This document shows positions 25,734-34,020 of a stretch of DNA of 51,077 nt, piece by piece; within the stretch, counting starts at the first letter, position 1; each line of letters opens with the position of its first letter. The notes below the pieces were generated by a model, which saw only the letters and a list, made by a program, of their open reading frames with translations, did not search any database and was not told the DNA's origin. Position numbers and translations under genes: made by a program. Source of the stretch: Ilumatobacteraceae bacterium (lineage in GTDB: Bacteria; Actinomycetota; Acidimicrobiia; Acidimicrobiales; Ilumatobacteraceae); contig JAFMFC010000004.1 in the NCBI GenBank assembly GCA_017856375.1, positions 1 through 51,077 of the forward strand. The letters run 5' to 3'.

Positions 25734-27404
25734 ATGACATCTGCCGTCTACAACCTCTCCGATCAGTACATCGAAAAGCAGGCCGAACTAGACCCGGGTA
25801 CTGCCACCTACCTCGGAATTCCCGGCCACGACCACGAGATGACCGATTTCAGCCCTGCTGGACACGAAGCCCGCGCTCAACTCGATCGTGACACGCTCAC
25901 CGCGCTGAACGGACTCGACATTTCGAGCGACGCGGATCGTCTTGCGGCCGGTGTTCTGCGGGAATCGCTTGAGCTCGGCGTGCAGGAGTACGCGGCGGGT
26001 GAGCATCTCCGCTCCATCCGGGTGATTGCTGGCGACGTGGACGCTGCGCGATCGATCTTCGACCTCATGCCCACTGAAACCGCAACTCACTGGTCGACGA
26101 TTGCCGAACGAATGTCTGCAGTCCCCCAGGCGTTCGCAGGAATGCGCGAGTCATGGAGTCTCGGAGCGTCGAAGAATGTCGTGGCACCAAAGCGCCAAGC
26201 ACTCGCGGTTGCCGCTCAACTCGAAACATGGGCTGGAACCCCAAGTGCGCCCGGGTTTTTCACCATGTTCGTCGAACAAGCCGCGTCCGTTTCCGGGGCG
26301 CCTATCGAGAAGTTGCGCGAAGTGGCGAAACGAGCATCCACTGCGCTAGCCGAGACCGCCAATTTTCTGCGCAAGGAATACGCGGCGAAGGCCGACCCGA
26401 GAGATGGTGTCGGCCCCGATCGACATGCGCTTGCTCGCCGCCGCTACCTCGGTATGTCGATCGACGCAAAGGATGCCTACGAATGGGGATGGCAGGAAAC
26501 CAAGCGACTCGATGCTGAAATCGCTCGCGTATCGGGTGAAATCAAACCCGGTGCCACAGCTGCCGAAGTACGCCACCTGCTCGACACCGATCCAGCCCGC
26601 GCCATTCAGGGCGAGGACAACTTGCGCAATTGGCTTCAGGAAATCATGGACGAAGCGCGCGACTTTCTCATCTCGAACAAGCACTTCGACATTCCCCGTG
26701 AAATCCACACCTGCGAAGCGATGATTTCTCCACCTGGTGGTGCGGCAGCGATGTATTACACCGGCCCGAGCGAAGACCTCAGCCGTCCCGGCCGCACCTG
26801 GTATCCGGCCAACGGACGCACGGTGTTTCCAAAGTGGAGCGAGCCGACCACCGCGTACCACGAGGGAGTCCCTGGGCATCACCTACAGGTGGCCACGGCG
26901 ACGATCAACTCATCGAAATTGTCAAGGTTCCAGCGCAACACGTTCGTCTCTGGTCATGGTGAGGGTTGGGCTCTCTACGCCGAGCGCCTCATGGACGAAT
27001 TCGGCTTCTTCAAGAACAACGAATACCGACTTGGCTACCTATATGCGCAGGCATTCCGGGCAGCACGCGTCGTGATCGACACGGGCGTGCACTGCGGCTT
27101 GCCAATCCCACAGGATTCGAACTGGCACCCGGGCGAACACTGGACACCCGAGTTGATGCTTGAGTTCCTCACCGCCCGATCATCGAGCGATGCTGAATTC
27201 AATCGTTCAGAAATTGACCGTTACCTCGGCTGGCCGGCACAAGCGATCTCCTACAAGCTTGGCGAACGAGTGTGGCTTGATCTCCGTGATCAGGCGAAGC
27301 AGAAGCACGGCACGAAGTTCGATCTGCGCGCGTGGCACGCACATGGGCTCAACCTTGGCAACCTCGGTCTCGACCTGTTGAAGTCCGAGATGTCAAGGTT
27401 CTGA
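25734..27404 (+). CDS. DUF885 family protein (putative metallopeptidase)
   Basis: 556 residues, full length for DUF885. The helical N-terminal part starts at SDQYIEKQAELDPGTATYLG, and the conserved metal-site-like motif is YHEGVPGHHLQ (near residue 372). It also has GEGWALYAERLMDEFG and LGYLYAQAFRAARVVIDTG, both family hallmarks. The His-Glu and His-His pattern resembles M2/M3-type zinc peptidases, though activity is seldom shown for this family. No signal peptide is seen, so it is probably cytoplasmic. ATG 25734 follows a GGGTGACGGC leader. It converges with the L,D-transpeptidase gene, seven bases apart. Confidence 0.9.
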   Translation: MTSAVYNLSDQYIEKQAELDPGTATYLGIPGHDHEMTDFSPAGHEARAQLDRDTLTALNGLDISSDADRLAAGVLRESLELGVQEYAAGEHLRSIRVIAGDVDAARSIFDLMPTETATHWSTIAERMSAVPQAFAGMRESWSLGASKNVVAPKRQALAVAAQLETWAGTPSAPGFFTMFVEQAASVSGAPIEKLREVAKRASTALAETANFLRKEYAAKADPRDGVGPDRHALARRRYLGMSIDAKDAYEWGWQETKRLDAEIARVSGEIKPGATAAEVRHLLDTDPARAIQGEDNLRNWLQEIMDEARDFLISNKHFDIPREIHTCEAMISPPGGAAAMYYTGPSEDLSRPGRTWYPANGRTVFPKWSEPTTAYHEGVPGHHLQVATATINSSKLSRFQRNTFVSGHGEGWALYAERLMDEFGFFKNNEYRLGYLYAQAFRAARVVIDTGVHCGLPIPQDSNWHPGEHWTPELMLEFLTARSSSDAEFNRSEIDRYLGWPAQAISYKLGERVWLDLRDQAKQKHGTKFDLRAWHAHGLNLGNLGLDLLKSEMSRF

Positions 27405-27411
27405 CCAAACG

Positions 27412-27957
27412 CTAGGACACCACCACCACTTGGGTGCCGGGCTTTGCCCACCGGTAGATGAACATCGCATCCTCGGTGGATGAGCGCAGACACCCGCTTC
27501 CCTGAGGGGTGCCGAGTTGCGCCTCGGTCTGCATCGGTTTCCCATTCCTCATTGGAATTTCGTGGAAGCCGATGTTGATGCCGTTCAAGCCCTTGGCAAA
27601 ACGGGTCATGAACCGAAACGTGACACCCGGCTCAAGTGGGCTGAACGACTCAGAGGACTGACTGAACACGCGATAGGTGCCCTTGGCCGGGCGATCGCGC
27701 TTCCCCGACACCAGGAAAGTGCGGATGATCTGCTCGTCCCTGCTCACCACCCAAACACGTTGGCGAGCGATCGAATACACCACCCGTCGGCCTTCGCCTG
27801 ACTTCATTGGCAAGGTGAGGACGTCCGACATGAACGCTTGGCTGTCCGATGGACCGGCATACGCACATGTCGTGGCTGCTGGGCCAACCAAGAGGAGCGC
27901 AAGAGCGACAACAAGGCCTCGACGGAACATCTCCGATATTTTATTGGCGCAGTTCAT
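27412..27957 (-). CDS. Secreted L,D-transpeptidase (YkuD family)
   Basis: 181 residues with a Sec signal peptide (basic start, then LVVALALLLVGPAATTCAYA). The YkuD domain has the histidine in IGFHEIPM and the catalytic cysteine in GTPQGSGCLRSS (S-x-G-C-x-R). It would form 3-3 cross-links in peptidoglycan or attach proteins to it. It is short, with no LysM or Ig-like domain. Both ATG 27957 and ATG 27930 are possible starts. It lies ten bases downstream of deoC on the same strand and probably shares its transcript, although the functions do not match. Confidence 0.88.
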   Translation of the reverse strand: MNCANKISEMFRRGLVVALALLLVGPAATTCAYAGPSDSQAFMSDVLTLPMKSGEGRRVVYSIARQRVWVVSRDEQIIRTFLVSGKRDRPAKGTYRVFSQSSESFSPLEPGVTFRFMTRFAKGLNGINIGFHEIPMRNGKPMQTEAQLGTPQGSGCLRSSTEDAMFIYRWAKPGTQVVVVS

Positions 27958-27967
27958 GTCCCACTCG

Positions 27968-28618
27968 TCAGGCGAGGATGGCGCGTGTTGATGACGTGCC
28001 GATTCGAGTGGCTCCTGCTTCGATCATCGCCACCGCCGAATCCCACGTGCGAATGCCGCCACTCGCCTTCACGCCAATGCTCTGTCCAACCGTCTGACGC
28101 ATGAGCCTCACGGCATCGAGCGAAGCACCACCCGAGTGGTGAAATCCGGTACTCGTCTTCACGAACTGTGCCCCACCGCGCACTGCGGCGTTACAAGCAC
28201 GAACGATCTCATCGTTGGTGAGAGCAGCGGATTCGATGATCACTTTCAGCAGTCCTGACGTGCTGGCTCGCACAGTGGCTACCTCATGTTCAAGTTCGCC
28301 CCACCCACCTTCCTTCACAAAGTAGAAATTGATCACCATGTCGATCTCGAGAGCGCCCTGTTCACAAGCGCGCTTTGCCTCGAGAGCTTTTGCTTCAGCC
28401 AGATGGGCACCGCTGGGAAAGCCCACCACACTGGCGATCGGCAATCTTCCCGCCACCTCGTTCACGGCTACCGCCACCATGGTGGGCGATACACACACGG
28501 CGGCCACCGAAAACTCGAGCGCATCGGCGCAGGTCATCCGAATGTCATCCGCAGTTGCTTCGGGCGCGAGGTGCGTGTGATCAATCATTGCTGCAACCTG
28601 CGCCTTGTCAAGCGACAT
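27968..28618 (-). CDS. deoC: Deoxyribose-phosphate aldolase
   Basis: Class I aldolase that splits 2-deoxyribose 5-phosphate into glyceraldehyde 3-phosphate and acetaldehyde in deoxynucleoside salvage. Conserved parts are IDHTHLAPEAT, VGFPSGAHL, EIDMVINF (catalytic Asp), FVKTSTGF (Schiff-base Lys) and VKASGGIRTWDSA (second Lys). 216 residues is a normal length. After EIDMVIN the usual GALKSG-type loop is replaced by FYFVKEGGW, an unusual local variant. It is divergent from thymidine kinase with 58 bases between, a salvage-pathway pairing. Confidence 0.92.
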   Translation of the reverse strand: MSLDKAQVAAMIDHTHLAPEATADDIRMTCADALEFSVAAVCVSPTMVAVAVNEVAGRLPIASVVGFPSGAHLAEAKALEAKRACEQGALEIDMVINFYFVKEGGWGELEHEVATVRASTSGLLKVIIESAALTNDEIVRACNAAVRGGAQFVKTSTGFHHSGGASLDAVRLMRQTVGQSIGVKASGGIRTWDSAVAMIEAGATRIGTSSTRAILA

Positions 28619-28676
28619 TCCTGCAGGTTACGGCAGGGGCGCGATCGGCATCCAAGCGAGTAGTTTCATTTGCGCA

Positions 28677-29276
28677 ATGGCCACCCTGCGATTCAGTTTC
28701 GGCACGATGGGCTCGGGAAAGAGCACCTTGGCGCTGCAGATTCACCACAACATGACGTCGCGTGGCGTGCGCGGATTGTTGGTGACCAAGCTCGATCGTG
28801 AAGGCACGAAAGTGACCAGCCGACTCGGCGTTTCCGCGCCGGCGATCGAGATGTCCCCGGAACTCGACCTGTTCGAACTGGCACAGGACCGAATGCCAAT
28901 TTCGTTCATCGTGTGCGACGAAGCCCAGTTCTACACGATCGACCAGTGCAACCAACTTGCGCGCGTGGTGGATGAACTTGACATCGATGTCTACGCATTC
29001 GGTTTGATCACTGACTTCCGCGGAATTCTTTTTGATGGCACCAAGCGACTACTGGAGATTGCCGACCAGCGCACTGAGATGCAGGTGGAGGCGCGGTGTT
29101 GGTGTGGCCGACGAGCCAACAACAATGCGCGACTCGTCAACGGTCGGATTGTCTACGAAGGTGAAACCGTCGTCGTTGGCGACACCGACAAGGCAAAGAG
29201 CGAACCTCTCTTTGGCGACGAAGTTCGCTACGAGCTGCTCTGCCGTCGCCACTACCTCGCCGGAGAACTCGGCTGA
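28677..29276 (+). CDS. tdk: Thymidine kinase (type II)
   Basis: Phosphorylates thymidine with ATP. 199 residues from ATG 28677 (an earlier frame start at 28605 overlaps the deoC promoter side and is not conserved). The P-loop is GTMGSGKST, the Mg/ATP-binding Asp-Glu is in IVCDEAQF, and the lasso-type zinc site is formed by CWCG and the C-terminal CRRH. YEGETVVVGDTDKA fits the thymidine-binding loop. The gene is beside deoC, also in deoxynucleoside salvage. The last 25 bases overlap the convergent VanZ-like gene. Confidence 0.94.
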   Translation: MATLRFSFGTMGSGKSTLALQIHHNMTSRGVRGLLVTKLDREGTKVTSRLGVSAPAIEMSPELDLFELAQDRMPISFIVCDEAQFYTIDQCNQLARVVDELDIDVYAFGLITDFRGILFDGTKRLLEIADQRTEMQVEARCWCGRRANNNARLVNGRIVYEGETVVVGDTDKAKSEPLFGDEVRYELLCRRHYLAGELG

Positions 29277-29671
29277 TTCACACTCCGCGAGCGGCCAATC
29301 AAGGCGAATAGCAAAGCTACGACGGCGACACCGATCGCATTGCCCACGTAGTCCGCGAGTTGTCGTGAACGAATCTCAGTGAATGCTGGTTGCAGCGTCT
29401 CCACCAGAGCGCTCCAGAAGAACAAAGCAACGAGTACAGCCCACCATTTGGCACGAAACGCCCACACAAAGACGAGGCTCGTGGCTGCCCACACGAGCAC
29501 ATGCAGATCGACATCATTGCCAGGACGAGAATCGAGCACCGATTCCGTAACGCCCTCGTTCACTCGCAGGAAGAATTCGATTGTTGATTGCCACCACTCG
29601 ATGACCGTGTCCGACCACATGAATGCCGTGACTACAGCAAGCAGCGTGAAAGCGAGAATGCGGCGATTCAC
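29252..29671 (-). CDS. VanZ-like small membrane protein
   Basis: 139 residues with four hydrophobic segments. It has a conserved acidic stretch between helices (FWSALVETLQPAF) and a last-helix pattern DYVGNAIGVAV, which matches the VanZ family D-x2-GN-x2-G signature. VanZ homologues are tied to glycopeptide tolerance and cell-envelope stress, but most have no proven role. The start GTG 29671 overlaps the stop of the saccharopine-dehydrogenase-like gene as GTGA, so they are coupled. It converges with tdk and overlaps it by 25 bases. Confidence 0.8.
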   Translation of the reverse strand: MNRRILAFTLLAVVTAFMWSDTVIEWWQSTIEFFLRVNEGVTESVLDSRPGNDVDLHVLVWAATSLVFVWAFRAKWWAVLVALFFWSALVETLQPAFTEIRSRQLADYVGNAIGVAVVALLFALIGRSRSVNQPSSPAR

Positions 29672-30954
29672 GCGACGCGAATGGCGCGCTTAACCGGACG
29701 ATCCCAGCCAGGCTGGCCTGTGGACTTCGGGCTCGGCCAGAGGCCCGGACCCATCTCCACCATTCCGTGGTGCGCGCCATAAGCACCAAGCAAGTTGAGG
29801 AATGGGGCTGCGTCGAATGCCTCTGCACCGCGCACACCCGTTCCCTTCCAACTTCCTGTGCTTAACAGCTCGAGTGCCACCACCGGACAAATGGCTGTCT
29901 GCCACAGCACCGCTTGCGAACCCCACTCGCGCATCGTCGTCTCATTGTCGGCAACGTGATACAGGTACAACTCGCGAGGCTGACCGTCGTACGTTCCCTT
30001 CACCCAGGTACCGGCACATGTCTTGCCGTGCATGACATGGCCGAGCTTGGCGGGGTTTGGCAACACGGCAGCAAGCACGTCTCGTGGGGCCACGCTCACA
30101 TCGCCCACCTTGATGCGCTCCTTCGAATCCAAGCCGAGGTAGGCAAATGTCTTCAGCCAGTCGATGAATTCGGCGCCGAGGCTGTACTTGAAAGTGACGC
30201 GCTTGCAGTCGATCTCACGCGGAATGAGGAGCACCTCTTCGTGCTCTACGTTCACGCACTCACTGGGGCCGATGCCTGCGGGAAAGTGGAAAACCTCGGG
30301 CTCGCTGAAGCAATCGGTGGTGTACAAACCATGCTCTGCATCCCACACGATCGGAGGATTCAAGGTTTCCTCGATCGTGGTCCAGATGGAAAACGTCGGC
30401 GCGAAATCGAGCCCATCGATCGACAGGTTCGAGCCATCACGTACCCCGATCTCATCGATCGTGTCGAAGAGGTTGTCGGCTGCGTAACGAGCAAAGACGT
30501 CTGAGAGGCCCGGCTCGACACCCATGCCAACGAGAGCCAAGATGCCTCGATCCCGCCAAGCTTGATCGGCGTCGAGCTGCGCCTTGCCGAGCGGTACTCC
30601 CACCTCCTCGTACGGGTTCGTGGGATGTGGCTCGCTCAAGTTCATGGCCATGTCGATGTAATTGACATGGCTCTCGAAGCATGCCTCGAAGATCGGTTCA
30701 TTGAGCCGAGGGTCACACGCATTGACGACCACATCGGCCTTGACGTCGGCAATCAGAGTCTTGATTGACTCCTTGTCCCGGGCATCAACCTGCCGAGCGA
30801 CGAACTTCGATCGATCATCGAGTTGCTTGAGGGCATCCTCGGCTCGCGACGCCGAGATGTCGGCGAGAATGAATGAATTAAAGAACGAGCGGGTCTCGGC
30901 AATGGACGCCATGGAGGCTCCAACACCCCCCGCCCCTATCACCAAGATGTTCAT
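29668..30954 (-). CDS. Saccharopine dehydrogenase family oxidoreductase
   Basis: 428 residues. The N-terminal Rossmann motif is MNILVIGAGGVGASMASIAE. VVNACDPRLNEPIFEACFE and VNYIDMAMNLSE are family segments, and the saccharopine-dehydrogenase C-terminal domain begins near GVEPGLSDVFARYA. Relatives include saccharopine, carboxynorspermidine and other opine-type dehydrogenases, so the substrate is unclear. No polyamine or lysine genes are adjacent. It starts at ATG 30954; the gene is co-transcribed with the VanZ-like gene. Confidence 0.85.
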   Translation of the reverse strand: MNILVIGAGGVGASMASIAETRSFFNSFILADISASRAEDALKQLDDRSKFVARQVDARDKESIKTLIADVKADVVVNACDPRLNEPIFEACFESHVNYIDMAMNLSEPHPTNPYEEVGVPLGKAQLDADQAWRDRGILALVGMGVEPGLSDVFARYAADNLFDTIDEIGVRDGSNLSIDGLDFAPTFSIWTTIEETLNPPIVWDAEHGLYTTDCFSEPEVFHFPAGIGPSECVNVEHEEVLLIPREIDCKRVTFKYSLGAEFIDWLKTFAYLGLDSKERIKVGDVSVAPRDVLAAVLPNPAKLGHVMHGKTCAGTWVKGTYDGQPRELYLYHVADNETTMREWGSQAVLWQTAICPVVALELLSTGSWKGTGVRGAEAFDAAPFLNLLGAYGAHHGMVEMGPGLWPSPKSTGQPGWDRPVKRAIRVA

Positions 30955-31069
30955 TGTCTGTCGTCCCTGTCACTTCCCTGCGCTGTGCAATTGGATTTTC
31001 ACAACGTTTCGGAGTGCCGTCAGGCTACCAACAGATTTTGATTTTCGGCTTTCCGTGTAAGGACAAGGA

Positions 31070-31444
31070 CTAAAACACGTTCAACAAATCGACGACGAAT
31101 ACAAGTGTTTCGCCACCTTTGATCACACCACCTGCACCACGACTGCCATAACCCATCTCGGGAGGAATGGTGAGAGTACGACGACCACCGACTTTCATAC
31201 CGGCAACACCTTCGTCCCAACCTTGAATCACTTGTCCCGCACCGAGACGAAAATCGAATGGTTCGTTGCGATCCCACGAAGCATCGAATTGGCTACCGGT
31301 ACTCCACGCCACACCCACATAGTGAACCGAGACGTTGCGACCCTTGGTGGCCTCGTCACCCGTGCCCACTACGTCATCAACGATGAGGAGCTGGTGGGGA
31401 GGGTTTTCGCTTGGGATAGTCACAGAAGGCTTGTTTTCAGGCAT
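31070..31444 (-). CDS. FKBP-type peptidyl-prolyl cis-trans isomerase
   Basis: 124 residues, a single FKBP domain with no signal peptide. Typical pieces are VVGTGDEATKGRNVSVHYVG, FDASWDRNEPFDFRLGAGQV, IQGWDEGVAGMKVGGRRTLT, PPEMGYG and ETLVFVVDLLNV. Active-site aromatics and the Asp are present. It is a folding helper in the cytoplasm. ATG 31444 is divergent from the Mg-type ATPase across 66 bases. The 115-base gap to the saccharopine-dehydrogenase-like gene shows no clear terminator. Confidence 0.94.
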   Translation of the reverse strand: MPENKPSVTIPSENPPHQLLIVDDVVGTGDEATKGRNVSVHYVGVAWSTGSQFDASWDRNEPFDFRLGAGQVIQGWDEGVAGMKVGGRRTLTIPPEMGYGSRGAGGVIKGGETLVFVVDLLNVF

Positions 31445-31510
31445 CTGAGCACCTTACCAACGGCACTTGAGTACCTGTGACGAGAGCGCCACCCGCGACA
31501 CGCTGATGAT

Positions 31511-33889
31511 GTGGGCCTGTTCGTTGGGCGAAGAGGCATGTCGTTGACGCACAGCAATCGAACGACTCGACTGCTCGTCGCACAATTCACCAGTCCGATC
31601 ATCTTGATCCTCGTTGGTGCAACGGCTCTTTCGATAGTTCTCGGCCAAGTGACCGACGCGACGATCATCCTGACCATTGTTTTGGCGAGCGGGCTCATTG
31701 GCTTCTGGCAAGAACGCAACGCGAGCAAAGCCGTCGATGCGCTGTTGCAACGAATCGAAGTGCAAGTTGAAGTCATCCGCAATGGTGTGGTGACGAGCAT
31801 TCCACTTACGAGCGTGATTGTGAACGACATCGTGGTGCTGAATGCGGGAGATATCGTTCCGGCTGATTGCCTCATGCTTGAGTCCAAAAGCTTGTTGGTT
31901 GATGAATCTGCGCTCACTGGCGAATCATTTCCCGTTGAAAAGGATCCTGCGGGAGACTCATCTCGACTTTTCTTTGGCACGCACGTAACGAGCGGTTCCG
32001 GGACCGCCAGAGTGACGGCGATTGGCGAGGACACTCAATACGGATCGCTGATCGCTGAGCTGGAATCGCGGGACGTGACCACTCGTTTTGAACGGGGTAT
32101 CTCCGCATTCGGCATGTTGCTCGTGCGAGCCATGGCGGTGCTGGTAACGGTAATTTTCGTCGCCAATGTTCTGCTCGAGCGGCCGCTCGTGGAGTCACTG
32201 TTGTTCTCACTCGCCCTCGCGGTAGGTCTCACGCCACAACTCCTTCCCGCGATTGTTGCCGTGAGCCTCGCCACTGGAGCACGGCAAATGGCGAACCAAC
32301 GGGTGATTGTGAAGCGACTCGATGCGATCGAGGACTTCGGCACAATGACCATTCTGTGTACCGACAAGACGGGCACTCTCACCGTTGGTGGAGCCCGATT
32401 GGATGCAGCACTCGATCTGCGGGGAAACCCAAGCGCCGAAGTGTTGCACCTTGCTCGATTGAACGCTGGCCTGCAACAGGGGTTTCCGAACCCATTGGAT
32501 GAGGCAATCCTTGCTGGTGCACCAATAGTGAACGCCGCACAATGCCTTGATGAGGTGCCCTACGACTTCACGCGACGACGATTGTCGGTCTTAGTGCACA
32601 GCGATGTGCCATTCCTCGTGACGAAGGGGGCATACCGAGCCGTCCTCGAGGTCTCAAGCCACGTTTTTATCGACGGTGAGCCAGTGGTAATCGCAGATGT
32701 CCACGAAACGGTAGAAGCACTATTCCAACGACTGAGTGCGGAGGGATACCGCGTGCTTGGACTGGCCACACGGGTGATGCCCGGGCGAACAACCGCGCTG
32801 GTAGATGACGAAACGGAAATGACATTGTGTGGGTTACTCGCTTTTGCTGACCCTCCGAAACCTGGTGCCGCCGAGGCAGTCGGTGAGCTTGCGGCACTCG
32901 GCGTAAAGGTGAAGATGATCACCGGCGACAACCACCTTGCAGCGCGGCACATCGCCGCAGCTGTCGGTCTCGATGCGCACGATGTGGTCACTGGCACGAT
33001 GATCGCCGAGTTGGGCGATGCCGAACTCTCACGTCGTATCGCCGATGTCGAGGTTTTCGCTGAGGTGAGTCCCCTCGACAAAGAAAGGATTGTGCGCGCA
33101 TTGCGGTCGCTCGATGCAACCGTTGGCTATCTCGGAGACGGCATCAACGACAGCGCGGCTCTTCATGCCGCAGATGTAGGTATCTCCGTGGACACGGCAG
33201 TGGACGTGGCAAAACAGGCCGCCGTGATGGTGCTGCTTGACAAGAGCCTTGCTGTCGTAGCCGATGGCGTGCGACTCGGTAGGCGCACATTTGCCAACAC
33301 CATGAAGTACGTGCGCGTGACGACGAGTGCCAACTTCGGCAACATGCTGTCGTTGGCGGCAGTATCCGTGGTGCTGCCGTTCTTGCCGCTACTCCCCCGT
33401 CAGATCCTGCTGCTCAATTTTCTGTCCGACATACCTGGCACCACGATCGCCGTGGACGAGGTTGATCCCGAGCGACTGGAGCATCCGCGCCGATGGAACA
33501 TCGCCTCGATCCGCAAGTTCATGATCATCTTCGGATTGGTGAGCAGCGTTTTCGACATCCTCACATTCATCGTGCTGCGTAAGGTATTTGACGCTTCAGA
33601 AGAGCTCTTCCGTAGTGGGTGGTTTGTCGAATCCACTGCAACCGAGCTCGTAATCATGTTGGTACTACGCACCAAGCGCCCGTTCTTCCGCAGCAAACCG
33701 GGCAAGCCACTGCTTTGGACGAGTGTGCTCGTGGCAGTAGTGACGGTGGCATTGCCCTATTCGCCGTTGGCAGGTGTACTCGGAATGACGGGCCTTCCAT
33801 TCAAGTTGGTGCTCGCACTCGTCGGACTCACCACTATCTATGTGTTGGTGAACGAAATGGTGAAACGCATCGCCCTCACCATCGATTGA
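31511..33889 (+). CDS. Magnesium-type P3B ATPase (MgtA/MgtB-like), short N-terminus
   Basis: 792 residues. Visible motifs are LTGES (actuator), LCTDKTGTLTVGG (phosphorylation Asp), KGAYRAVLE, MITGDNHLAARHIA and GDGINDSAALHAADVGISVD. The stretch DTAVDVAKQAAVMVLLDKSL is typical of Mg2+ P-ATPases. A six-helix C-terminal part follows, with VDEVDPERLEHPRRWN. Compared with MgtA, the N-terminal cation-ATPase domain (about 80-100 residues before helix 1) is missing: an in-frame TGA at 31478 leaves only GTG 31511 or ATG 31538 as starts. Either the N-terminus is truncated or this lineage lacks it. No Mg-sensing leader fits the 66-base gap. Ion specificity is inferred from family motifs. Confidence 0.82.
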   Translation: MGLFVGRRGMSLTHSNRTTRLLVAQFTSPIILILVGATALSIVLGQVTDATIILTIVLASGLIGFWQERNASKAVDALLQRIEVQVEVIRNGVVTSIPLTSVIVNDIVVLNAGDIVPADCLMLESKSLLVDESALTGESFPVEKDPAGDSSRLFFGTHVTSGSGTARVTAIGEDTQYGSLIAELESRDVTTRFERGISAFGMLLVRAMAVLVTVIFVANVLLERPLVESLLFSLALAVGLTPQLLPAIVAVSLATGARQMANQRVIVKRLDAIEDFGTMTILCTDKTGTLTVGGARLDAALDLRGNPSAEVLHLARLNAGLQQGFPNPLDEAILAGAPIVNAAQCLDEVPYDFTRRRLSVLVHSDVPFLVTKGAYRAVLEVSSHVFIDGEPVVIADVHETVEALFQRLSAEGYRVLGLATRVMPGRTTALVDDETEMTLCGLLAFADPPKPGAAEAVGELAALGVKVKMITGDNHLAARHIAAAVGLDAHDVVTGTMIAELGDAELSRRIADVEVFAEVSPLDKERIVRALRSLDATVGYLGDGINDSAALHAADVGISVDTAVDVAKQAAVMVLLDKSLAVVADGVRLGRRTFANTMKYVRVTTSANFGNMLSLAAVSVVLPFLPLLPRQILLLNFLSDIPGTTIAVDEVDPERLEHPRRWNIASIRKFMIIFGLVSSVFDILTFIVLRKVFDASEELFRSGWFVESTATELVIMLVLRTKRPFFRSKPGKPLLWTSVLVAVVTVALPYSPLAGVLGMTGLPFKLVLALVGLTTIYVLVNEMVKRIALTID

Positions 33890-34007
33890 AAACAATCTTC
33901 GAGAAACACCTGAACGCCGCAATTGCGCGGTAGGGTTGAATTAGTGGCCACTCGGGTCACGTTGTACAGACTTCCGTTGTCTCGGTTGCTTGTGCAGATC
34001 GATTGAC

Positions 34008-34013
34008 AGGAAG
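34008..34013 (+). promoter_or_regulatory. Ribosome-binding site deciding the DEAD-box helicase start
   Basis: AGGAAG lies seven bases before ATG 34021 and lies inside the longer open frame that begins at 34003. It supports the shorter start and is one of the few strong Shine-Dalgarno sequences in the window. Confidence 0.7.
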
Positions 34014-34020
34014 AAACAAC

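Noticed and set aside
31445-31510. Magnesium-sensing riboswitch before the Mg-type ATPase
   Set aside because: The 66-base divergent gap is too short for an M-box or mgtA-type leader, and no conserved pairing is visible.
33918-33927. CGCAATTGCG palindrome after the Mg-type ATPase gene
   Set aside because: Only ten bases, no loop and no T-run; too weak to call a terminator or operator.
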